A stretch of 64,000 bases of DNA from Streptomyces canus (GTDB lineage: Bacteria; Actinomycetota; Actinomycetes; Streptomycetales; Streptomycetaceae), in NCBI RefSeq assembly GCF_041435015.1, contig NZ_CP107989.1, positions 7,564,001 through 7,628,000 of the forward strand. Reading direction: 5' to 3'. The notes under the pieces were generated by a model. That model did not search any database, was not told the DNA's origin, and saw only the letters and a list, made by a program, of their open reading frames with translations. Position 1 is the first letter of the stretch. Every line of letters starts with the position of its first letter. This document shows, piece by piece, positions 36,527 to 44,006 of the stretch. The translations under genes and the position numbers were made by a program.

Positions 36527-39256
36527 GTGGCAGAGACAGCAGCGAAGAAGACCGACAACAGCCCCGGCGGCAGCCGCCCGCGTCTGATGCTCATGGACGG
36601 GCACTCGCTGGCCTATCGCGCGTTCTTCGCGCTGCCCGCGGAGAACTTCACCACCGCGACCGGCCAGCCGACGAACGCGATCTACGGCTTCGCGTCGATG
36701 CTGGCCAACACCCTGCGCGACGAGGCCCCCACCCACTTCGCGGTGGCCTTCGACGTGTCCCGCAAGACCTGGCGCTCCGAGGAGTTCACGGAGTACAAGG
36801 CCAATCGCTCCAAGACCCCCGACGAGTTCAAGGGCCAGGTCGAGCTGATCGGCGAGCTCCTCGACGCGATGCACGTCTCGCGCTTCGCGATCGACGGCTT
36901 CGAGGCCGACGACGTCATCGCCACGCTCGCCACGCAGGCCGAGGCCGAGGGCTTCGACGTGCTGATCGTCACCGGCGACCGCGACTCCTTCCAGCTGGTC
37001 ACCGACCACACCACCGTGCTCTACCCGACGAAGGGCGTCTCGGAGCTGACCCGGTTCACTCCGGAGAAGGTCTTCGAGAAGTACGGCCTGACGCCCGCCC
37101 AGTACCCCGACTTCGCGGCCCTGCGCGGTGACCCGTCCGACAACCTCCCCGGTATTCCCGGCGTCGGCGAGAAGACCGCGGCGAAGTGGATCAACCAGTT
37201 CGGTTCGTTCGCTGAGCTGGTCGAGCGCGTCGAGGAGGTCAAGGGCAAGGCCGGGCAGAACCTCCGCGACCACCTGGAGGCCGTCAAGCTCAACCGCCGC
37301 CTCACCGAGATGGTGCGCACGGTGGAGCTGCCGAAGGCGGTCACCGACCTGGAGCGCGCTCCGTACGACCGCAAGACCCTCGCGATGATCCTCGACACCC
37401 TGGAGATCAGGAACCCCTCCCTGCGGGAGCGGCTCCTGGCCGTCGACCCGGGCGCCGAGGAGGCCGAGGGCACCCCGGTCGTCGCGCCCGGCGTGGAGCT
37501 GGACGGCACGGTGCTCGGCACCGGCGAGCTGGCGGGCTGGCTCGCCGAGCACGGCGCGCAGCAGGCTCTCGGCCTGGCCACGGTCGACACCTGGGCCCTC
37601 GGCACCGGTTCGGTCGCCGAGGTCGCGCTCGCCGCGTCCGGCGGTGCGGCCGCCTGGTTCGACCCGTCCCAGCTGGACGAGGCCGACGAGAGGGCGTGGG
37701 TCGCCTGGCTCGCCGACGCCGACCGGCCCAAGGTCCTGCACAACGCCAAGGGCGCCATGCGGGTCTTCGCCGAGCACGACTGGAGCGTCGCCGGCGTCGG
37801 CATGGACACCGCGCTCGCCGCGTACCTGGTCAAGCCGGGGCGCCGGTCCTTCGACCTGGACGCGCTGTCGCTGGAGTACCTGGGCCGGGAGCTGGCCCCC
37901 GCGGCGACGGCCGACGGACAGCTCGCCTTCGGCGCGGACGACGGTGCCGAGGCCGAGGCGCTGATGGTCCAGGCCCGGGCCGTCCTCGATCTGGGCACGG
38001 CCTTCGAAAGCCGCCTGGAGGAGGTCGGGTCCGCGGATCTGCTGCGGGACATGGAGCTGCCCACCTCCGCTTTGCTGGCTCGCATGGAGCGGCACGGCAT
38101 CGCGGCCGACCGGGCCCACCTCGAGGCCATGGAGCAGATGTTCGCGGGCGCGGTCCAGCAGGCCGTGAAGGAGGCGCACGCGGCGGCCGGGCACGAGTTC
38201 AACCTCGGCTCGCCCAAGCAGCTCCAGGAAGTCCTCTTCGGCGAGCTGGGCCTGCCCAAGACGAAGAAGACGAAGACCGGGTACACGACGGACGCCGATG
38301 CCCTCGCCTGGCTGGCGAACCAGACGGACAACGAACTGCCGGTGATCATGCTCCGGCACCGTGAGCAGGCCAAGCTCCGGGTGACCGTCGAGGGGCTGAT
38401 CAAGACGATCGCCGCGGACGGGCGTATCCATACGACGTTCAACCAGACGGTCGCGGCCACGGGCCGTCTGTCGTCGACGGATCCCAACCTCCAGAACATT
38501 CCGGTCCGCACGGACGAGGGGCGGGCGATCCGGCGCGGGTTCGTGGTGGGGGACGGCTTCGAGTCCCTCATGACCGCGGACTACAGCCAGATCGAGCTGC
38601 GGGTGATGGCCCACCTCTCCGAGGACGAGGGGCTCATCGAGGCGTTCACGTCGGGGGAGGACCTGCACACGACCGCCGCCTCGCAGGTGTTCGCCGTGGA
38701 GCCCGGTGGGGTCGACGCGGAGATGCGGCGGAAGATCAAGGCGATGTCGTACGGGCTGGCGTACGGGTTGTCCGCGTTCGGGCTCTCGCAGCAGCTGAAC
38801 ATCGAGGCGGGGGAGGCGCGGGCCCTCATGGACGCGTACTTCGAGCGGTTCGGTGGGGTGCGGGACTATCTGCGGCGGGCGGTCGACGAGGCCCGGGCGA
38901 CGGGGTACACGGCGACGCTCTTCGGGCGTCGGCGGTATCTGCCCGACCTCAACAGCGACAACCGTCAGCGCCGTGAGGCGGCCGAGCGGATGGCTCTGAA
39001 CGCGCCGATCCAGGGGACCGCGGCGGACATCGTCAAGATCGCGATGCTCAAGGTGGACGGTGCGCTGAGGGAGGCCGGCCTCGCGTCCCGCATGCTGCTC
39101 CAGGTCCACGACGAAATCGTGCTGGAGATCGCACCGGGGGAGCGGGAGGCCGCGGAGGAGATTGTGCGGCGGGAGATGTCCGATGCCGTGGATCTGCGTG
39201 TGCCGTTGGGGGTGTCGGTGGGGGATGGGGCGGACTGGGAGTCCGCAGCGCACTAG
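36527..39256 (+). CDS. polA: DNA polymerase I
   Basis: Family A polymerase of 909 aa for Okazaki-fragment maturation and repair gap filling. The N-terminal 5'-3' exonuclease (about 20-310) has LMLMDGHSLAYRAFFALP, VAFDVSRKTWR and LIVTGDRDSFQLV. The middle 3'-5' exonuclease-like domain has lost its acidic residues (LGLATVDTWALG for DTE, LHNAKGAMRVF for the second Asp), so it should not proofread. The polymerase domain has motif A DYSQIELRVMAHLSED (D685), the O-helix RKIKAMSYGLAYGLSAFG and motif C VHDEIVLE (D862). The GTG start follows AGGATCGGGGGC. The frame continues upstream only by chance. Confidence 0.96.
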   Translation: MAETAAKKTDNSPGGSRPRLMLMDGHSLAYRAFFALPAENFTTATGQPTNAIYGFASMLANTLRDEAPTHFAVAFDVSRKTWRSEEFTEYKANRSKTPDEFKGQVELIGELLDAMHVSRFAIDGFEADDVIATLATQAEAEGFDVLIVTGDRDSFQLVTDHTTVLYPTKGVSELTRFTPEKVFEKYGLTPAQYPDFAALRGDPSDNLPGIPGVGEKTAAKWINQFGSFAELVERVEEVKGKAGQNLRDHLEAVKLNRRLTEMVRTVELPKAVTDLERAPYDRKTLAMILDTLEIRNPSLRERLLAVDPGAEEAEGTPVVAPGVELDGTVLGTGELAGWLAEHGAQQALGLATVDTWALGTGSVAEVALAASGGAAAWFDPSQLDEADERAWVAWLADADRPKVLHNAKGAMRVFAEHDWSVAGVGMDTALAAYLVKPGRRSFDLDALSLEYLGRELAPAATADGQLAFGADDGAEAEALMVQARAVLDLGTAFESRLEEVGSADLLRDMELPTSALLARMERHGIAADRAHLEAMEQMFAGAVQQAVKEAHAAAGHEFNLGSPKQLQEVLFGELGLPKTKKTKTGYTTDADALAWLANQTDNELPVIMLRHREQAKLRVTVEGLIKTIAADGRIHTTFNQTVAATGRLSSTDPNLQNIPVRTDEGRAIRRGFVVGDGFESLMTADYSQIELRVMAHLSEDEGLIEAFTSGEDLHTTAASQVFAVEPGGVDAEMRRKIKAMSYGLAYGLSAFGLSQQLNIEAGEARALMDAYFERFGGVRDYLRRAVDEARATGYTATLFGRRRYLPDLNSDNRQRREAAERMALNAPIQGTAADIVKIAMLKVDGALREAGLASRMLLQVHDEIVLEIAPGEREAAEEIVRREMSDAVDLRVPLGVSVGDGADWESAAH

Positions 39257-39302
39257 CCTCCGGCGGGGTGCCGGGTCAGGTCCGTCGAGTGGGTGCGGGT
39301 GC

Positions 39303-39347
39303 GTGGGGGCTGGTCGCGCAGTTCCCCGCGCCCCTGAGGCCCCCACC
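39303..39347 (-). repeat. Streptomyces intergenic repeat (copy 2)
   Basis: GTGGGGGCTGGTCGCGCAGT followed by TCCCCGCGCCCCTGAGG and CCCCCACC. This is the reverse complement of the element found inside the decarboxylase gene at 17208-17244. It lies after polA, where such elements are expected, and its GTGGGGGC...GCCCCCAC ends can pair. The rest of the 208-bp gap (39257-39464) shows nothing else. Confidence 0.88.
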
Positions 39348-39464
39348 GGCCTGTACCCGCCCGGCACCCCCGTAGGCGCCCGCCTCAGGCCCCGTGTACG
39401 CGGCTGTCACTCGCGTGGACGCCACAACAACGCCCCCGACCGCACCCCCGGCCAGGATGCGCTC

Positions 39465-39905
39465 ATGGGTATACGCATGCTCCACCGCCGGACGGCTTCC
39501 GCACAGGCGTACGCCGACCAGGCACCGTTCTCCGCGCAGCGTCCCGTTCCGGCCCATGCGGCCGCCGCAAGCACCGCCCGCATTCCCTTCGACCTGGCGA
39601 CACTCCTGCGCCGAGTCCCGGCCCGCTTCACCAGCACCCTGCGCCATGCCGCCACAGAGCTACGGCACCGCGTCGCCCGCCGCGACCGGTGCGCCGTGGA
39701 CGACGTGGAGGAAGAGCCGTCCGGCCATCGGCTGTGGGCCGAGCTGGCGCTCAGTTATCTGGCCCTTGCCCTCACCCTGCTGCCCCGGTCCCGTCCGATG
39801 CCCACGATGACGGTGTTCATGGCGACGGCGGACACCGTCAGCGAGCGAGCGGGAGTCCGGCCTCTTCCTCGGCACCGGACACCGGGGCCGGGCGCCACAG
39901 CCTGA
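39465..39905 (+). CDS. Hypothetical protein
   Basis: Frame of 146 aa starting MGIRMLHRRTASAQAYADQA, preceded by a weak CCAGGA. It is Arg/Ala-rich with one hydrophobic stretch (WAELALSYLALALTLLP, about 92-108) that may be a membrane helix, after an Arg-rich segment and an acidic DDVEEEPSG. The last 68 bp overlap the convergent DUF4184-like gene. Codon bias looks coding. The family is not recognised, but short proteins with this N-terminus are known in Streptomyces from memory. Confidence 0.55.
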   Translation: MGIRMLHRRTASAQAYADQAPFSAQRPVPAHAAAASTARIPFDLATLLRRVPARFTSTLRHAATELRHRVARRDRCAVDDVEEEPSGHRLWAELALSYLALALTLLPRSRPMPTMTVFMATADTVSERAGVRPLPRHRTPGPGATA

Positions 39906-40683
39906 CCCCCGCGGCGTACAGCAGTATCCCGAGCACCAGGCCGGCGCCCGCGCCGAAGCAGAGGGCCGGAATCAGTTCCCAGGGCTTCGCGGTGGAGCCC
40001 CAGTACGCCCACCACCGCGAGGCCCGCTGCAACGCGCCCACCGTCATGCACCCGCCGATCACGGCCACGGCCCACCACCTGTCCCGCACCGACAGAACGG
40101 GGACACCGGACGGCTCGGCCGCCACGGGTGCCCGGCGCAGCGCGTGCACGCAGAACACGGTGATCACCACCGCGGCCAGTGCCGAACCGCCGTACTGGAG
40201 ATACCAGTACAGAGGGGAGCCGGCCACCTCGCGGCCCAGGACGGGGAACAGCCGCACCCCCCACCGGTCGTGATGCGTGAACGCGTCCCACACGACATGG
40301 CTCAGCGCTCCTACGGCGGCGGAGGCGTACCAGCGCACGGCCAGTGCCGCAGTCACGCGCGCGCGTGGCGCCCCGCAGCGCAGCAGCGTCGCCACCCTGC
40401 CCTGTCGCCCTCGTGGCAGCAGGGCCACGAGCGGTTCTCGCAGCAGTAGCCACAGACCCACCAGTGCCCAGGCGACGAGCACGTCGATCGTGAAGACGCC
40501 CGGGAAGGAGTGCGTGACGGTGCCGAACTCCATCGCCCCGGGCACGACACTTGCCGCGTAATAGGTCATGTCGGGTGCGAAGGATCCGGCCACGAGGACG
40601 GCCGGAAGCAGTCGGCCCCGGCCCGTTCCGTCGGTGCGCACCGCGGGCAGTACCGCCGCCGCATGGCTCAGGGTGAACGGCAA
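39838..40683 (-). CDS. DUF4184-like integral membrane protein
   Basis: Protein of 281 aa. The N-terminus PFTLSHAAAVLPAVR and SFAPDMTYYAA carry the conserved His/Asp pattern of DUF4184. GALSHVVWDAFTHHDRWG holds another His-rich cluster, as in the related membrane-bound metal-dependent hydrolases. Five to six hydrophobic segments follow (ALVGLWLLLREPLVALL, ALAAVVITVFCVHAL, VAVIGGCMTVGAL, FGAGAGLVLGILLYAAG). The start is a TTG at complement 40681-40683 with AGGAG five bases before. The frame also extends upstream, but without a ribosome site. The function is unknown. Confidence 0.8.
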   Translation of the reverse strand: MPFTLSHAAAVLPAVRTDGTGRGRLLPAVLVAGSFAPDMTYYAASVVPGAMEFGTVTHSFPGVFTIDVLVAWALVGLWLLLREPLVALLPRGRQGRVATLLRCGAPRARVTAALAVRWYASAAVGALSHVVWDAFTHHDRWGVRLFPVLGREVAGSPLYWYLQYGGSALAAVVITVFCVHALRRAPVAAEPSGVPVLSVRDRWWAVAVIGGCMTVGALQRASRWWAYWGSTAKPWELIPALCFGAGAGLVLGILLYAAGVRLWRPAPVSGAEEEAGLPLAR

Positions 40684-40819
40684 CGGGGCTCCTCGTGACG
40701 GGTGTTGGCCGGGCGGCGGCCCGGGTGATCGGTGCCGTCCAGTATGGGCGACGCGGGTCCGCACCGATCGAACATGGCCAACCGGTGAATATCGGGCACG
40801 AACCGGTGTCCGCGAAAAG

Positions 40820-40985
40820 GAAGTTGTCGTAGGGTCACACGGGTCACCGCGCTGGGAAGCTCGGGCGAACGTGCGACTCAGGAATTACCGCGCGTCACAG
40901 GGGCAACCTCAAGGACGGTTCGACTGTCTCAACGGGACGAGAGCGACAGACGGAGAAGGGCGCTCGGGCGTCCACGGGAGGGGTT
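40820..40985 (+). promoter_or_regulatory. Long structured 5' leader of the lytic transglycosylase; candidate ydaO-type (c-di-AMP) riboswitch
   Basis: The 308-bp gap before the transglycosylase ORF holds no gene but has short blocks that look like an RNA: GGGTCACACGGGTCACC, GCTCGGGCGAACGTGCG, TCACAGGGGCAACCTC and AAGGACGG, with A-rich and GGGCGAA segments. In Streptomyces, ydaO riboswitches precede cell-wall hydrolase genes. The match is by general resemblance and gene context only; no fold was computed. A GGAGG site at the end serves the gene. Confidence 0.4.
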
Positions 40986-40991
40986 CACTTT

Positions 40992-42725
40992 ATGGCGGCG
41001 CAATTCGGCAGGAGGCTGCGCAAGGGAGCGGTGACCACCGCCGTGGCCGCGGCCGCGGTCGCGGCACTGTCCGCCTCCCAGGCCCCGGGGGCCACGGTCG
41101 ACGACCACGGCAGATCCACCGCCGCCGACGCCCAGCCCTCTCCCGACGCGACCGCCGGTGACAGCGGCGCGACCGGCAACTCGCCGTACTACACGGACCT
41201 GCCGCCGCTGAACACCCCGAGCCCCGCGCCGACCGACGGCACCTCCACCGTCTCTCCGGTCGAGTCCGAGGCGGGCATACCCGCGACCGTCCTCGATGCC
41301 TACAAGAAGGCCGCGGCCGAACTCCAGGGGGCCAAGCCCGGCTGCAATCTGCCCTGGCAGCTGCTCGCCGCCATCGGCCAGGTCGAGTCGGGCCAGGCCC
41401 GCGGCGGCCGGGTCGACGCGGACGGCACCACCACCTCCAAGATCCTCGGCCCGCAGCTCGACGGCAACGGCTTCGAACTCATCAAGGACACCGACAACGG
41501 TGCCTACGACGGCGACACCGCCTACGACTCGGCCGTCGGGCCCATGCAGTTCATCCCGTCCACCTGGGCGTGGGCCGGCCGTGACGGCAACGGCGACGGG
41601 GTGAAGGACCCGAACAACGTCTACGACGCCGCTCTCGCCACCGGTCACTACCTGTGCCGCAATGGCTGGGACCTCTCGGACAGCGGTGACCTGGACAGCG
41701 CGATCCTCAGCTACAACCCCTCGCGGCACTACGTCAACACGGTCCTTTCGTGGCTGGAGTACTACCGCAAGGGCACCCACGAGATCCCCGACGGCACCGG
41801 CACCGTCCCGGGCAACCGCAGCGACGGCGGAACCGGCGGCGGCTCGGCCACCTCGCCGTCGTCGCCCTCGACTCCGAGCGCGCCGCACCCGTCGAAGCCG
41901 AGCAGGCCCGGCTCGCCGAGCCCGACCCCGCCGTCGACCACCCCGCCCCCGTCGGGGACCCCCACCACTCCGCCCCCGGCCCCTCCGGTCACGCCCACCC
42001 AGTCCGTGGACCACCTGGAGGACTCGGGCACCGCGAAGCTCACCGCCATCGCGGGCGACGCGTTCACCGAGCAGATCAGCACCAAGGCCGAGAACGCCGC
42101 CGGCAAGGGTGTCGCCAAGGTCCGGATCCGTTTCACGATCGTCGGCGACACCGACGCCGCCTTCACCGGCGGCGAGAAGGTCGCCACCGCGCTGACCAAC
42201 AGTTCCGGCGTGGCCACCGCGCCCGCGCTCCAGGCGGGCGAGACCACCGGCGCCTTCACGGTCCGCGCCACCCTCATCGGCCGCACGGTCACCGGCCCGG
42301 ACTACACGGCCACCGTCACCCAGCGCGTCGCCGACACTCTCGTGCGCACCAGCGACACCGCGCTGACCTGCACCCCGGGCGGTCAGTTCGCCGACGCGGT
42401 CCAGGTCAAGGCCAGCTACAAGGACGCCGTCGCCGACAAGGTCGCCGCCACCGCCACCCTGATCAAGTCGGCGGACGAGGCGACCGAGAACGACAAGGGC
42501 CCCTACTTCAAGGACGCCGACGGCAAGACCGTCCGCACCCTGACGGGCCTCACCACGGACGCCGACGGCCTGCTGAAGCTGCCGCAGCTCTACTCCGACG
42601 ACACCACCGGCACCTTCGTGCTCCGCGTCACCACCGCGGGCGGCGCGACGCTCGACGTGACGCTGACCGTGGCGGCCGCTGAGACCTCCGCGAGCCCCTC
42701 GCCCAGCCCCAGCGCGAGTTCGTAG
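40992..42725 (+). CDS. Secreted lytic transglycosylase with C-terminal Ig-like repeats
   Basis: Protein of 577 aa. A Sec signal lies at about 1-33 (LRKGAVTTAVAAAAVAALSA). The SLT/MltB-like domain (about 95-260) has catalytic E132 in AAIGQVESGQARGG, DSAVGPMQFIPSTW and NNVYDAALATGHYLC. A Ser/Pro/Thr-rich linker (about 270-335) leads to two roughly 100-residue beta-sandwich (big/invasin-like) domains (AKLTAIAGDAFTEQ..., LTCTPGGQFADAVQVKASY...). It cleaves peptidoglycan glycan strands during growth. It is monocistronic, with a long leader and a hairpin terminator. Confidence 0.9.
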   Translation: MAAQFGRRLRKGAVTTAVAAAAVAALSASQAPGATVDDHGRSTAADAQPSPDATAGDSGATGNSPYYTDLPPLNTPSPAPTDGTSTVSPVESEAGIPATVLDAYKKAAAELQGAKPGCNLPWQLLAAIGQVESGQARGGRVDADGTTTSKILGPQLDGNGFELIKDTDNGAYDGDTAYDSAVGPMQFIPSTWAWAGRDGNGDGVKDPNNVYDAALATGHYLCRNGWDLSDSGDLDSAILSYNPSRHYVNTVLSWLEYYRKGTHEIPDGTGTVPGNRSDGGTGGGSATSPSSPSTPSAPHPSKPSRPGSPSPTPPSTTPPPSGTPTTPPPAPPVTPTQSVDHLEDSGTAKLTAIAGDAFTEQISTKAENAAGKGVAKVRIRFTIVGDTDAAFTGGEKVATALTNSSGVATAPALQAGETTGAFTVRATLIGRTVTGPDYTATVTQRVADTLVRTSDTALTCTPGGQFADAVQVKASYKDAVADKVAATATLIKSADEATENDKGPYFKDADGKTVRTLTGLTTDADGLLKLPQLYSDDTTGTFVLRVTTAGGATLDVTLTVAAAETSASPSPSPSASS

Positions 42726-42740
42726 CCACCGGAGCCACTT

Positions 42741-42782
42741 CGAAGGGCGTCCTCTCCGCTACGGCGGACCGGGCGCCCTTCG
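42741..42782 (+). terminator. Hairpin after the transglycosylase gene
   Basis: CGAAGGGCG (42741-42749) pairs with CGCCCTTCG (42774-42782), with additional inner pairing TCC/GGA, 15 bp after the stop codon. Confidence 0.8.
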
Positions 42783-42869
42783 TCCGTGCGCGAGCTGTTC
42801 TCATCTCGCCCGCCCGTTGCTACGGTGCCGGACCTGACGATGTATCAGTTCCCGTGCCGGGAGGTGGAT

Positions 42870-43004
42870 ATGCGCGCCCTGATCGCCGCCGCGACCGGTC
42901 TGGCCCTCGCGTTCGCGCTGGTCCTCACCATCACCGCACTCGGCACGCCGACCGGCGGGACGTCCCCGAAACCGCTGCTGACCACAGTGCCCGCACACCC
43001 GTGA
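42870..43004 (+). CDS. SPW_0924-like small membrane protein
   Basis: Peptide of 44 aa: MRALIAAATGLALAFALVLT, then ITALGTPTGGTSPKPLLTTV and PAHP. It is one N-terminal hydrophobic helix followed by a Pro/Thr-rich tail, as in the SPW_0924 family found throughout Streptomyces. The ATG at 42870 has GGGAGG upstream. The start 28 codons earlier is rejected, because it would give an unlikely N-terminus. It ends 15 bp before the DUF3068 gene, so the two are probably co-transcribed. The role is unknown. Confidence 0.8.
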   Translation: MRALIAAATGLALAFALVLTITALGTPTGGTSPKPLLTTVPAHP

Positions 43005-43019
43005 CCCCGGGAGGCCGAG

Positions 43020-44006
43020 ATGCGCCGCAAGACCAGTCTGGTCCTGCTCGCCCTCGCCGTGTTCTTCGCGGCGCTGTCCCCGCTGCTGCGCTGGTACGCC
43101 TTCCCGCGCCTGGCCAAGATCCCCGCGAACCAGTACCAGGACATGGTCCTGGAGGCCAAGGACGCGACCCTCATCGACTACAACGACGGAATGAAGGCGA
43201 AGAAGGTCCCCAAGGTCACCATCGTGCAGACCCTCAAGGGCAACGTGGAGGCCTCGGAGGAGATCGAGAAGACGGCAGGGAAGGACGTCGTCGTCTGGGA
43301 CGGCCTGTCCTACGTGGTCGGCCCCGACGGCAAGATGGTCTCCCGGATCCCCGAGCGCTACATCTTCGACGCCCACACCCAGGAACCCGTCCACGCCACC
43401 GGCGAGATGGTCGACGGCGACCCGGTCAAGCGTGAGGGCATCGAGTTCAAGTTCCCCTTCCTGACGGAGAAACGGGACTACGTGTACTTCGACGCCCAGG
43501 CGCGCACCTCGGCCCCCATCCACTACAAGGGCACCCGGACCTTCCGCGGCGTCGACGTCTACTACTTCGAGCAGACCATCCCCTGGACCAAGGTGCCCTT
43601 CCCGAAGACCATGCCGGTCCAGGGCATCACCCGCGAGTCCCTCGCCAAGACCGGCACCACCCGCTGGTACACCACGGTCCGCAAGTTCTGGGTCGAACCC
43701 CTCACCGGCGCCCCCGTCTACGGCGAGGAGCTCCACACGGAGGAACTGCGCGGCGGCACCCTCCTGGGCGGCCGCGACAAGGTGACCGTCTTCGCCGGCG
43801 ACGTGAAGATGCGCGAGGACTACATCAGGCACACGGTCGACCTGGTCAAGTCGAACCGCACCCTCGTCCTCCTCATGACCTCGTACCTGCCGTGGGGCTT
43901 CCTGAGCCTGGGCCTCCTCCTGCTGGCGCTGTCGCTGTGGCTGGAAGCCCGCAGCCGCCGCCCGGCCGCCACGAAGGTCGAGGAACCCGAACCGGTCACG
44001 GCCTGA
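43020..44006 (+). CDS. DUF3068 membrane protein
   Basis: Protein of 328 aa, start after GGAGGCCGAG. An N-terminal helix (KTSLVLLALAVFFAALSPLL) and a C-terminal helix (YLPWGFLSLGLLLLALSLWL) bracket an exported region of about 265 residues. RWYAFPRLAKIPANQY and the LTGAPVYGEE region are DUF3068 features; the family is sometimes labelled porin PorA-like. The 3' end overlaps the convergent hrpB stop by 11 bp. Physiological role unknown; likely a cell-envelope protein. Confidence 0.85.
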   Translation: MRRKTSLVLLALAVFFAALSPLLRWYAFPRLAKIPANQYQDMVLEAKDATLIDYNDGMKAKKVPKVTIVQTLKGNVEASEEIEKTAGKDVVVWDGLSYVVGPDGKMVSRIPERYIFDAHTQEPVHATGEMVDGDPVKREGIEFKFPFLTEKRDYVYFDAQARTSAPIHYKGTRTFRGVDVYYFEQTIPWTKVPFPKTMPVQGITRESLAKTGTTRWYTTVRKFWVEPLTGAPVYGEELHTEELRGGTLLGGRDKVTVFAGDVKMREDYIRHTVDLVKSNRTLVLLMTSYLPWGFLSLGLLLLALSLWLEARSRRPAATKVEEPEPVTA

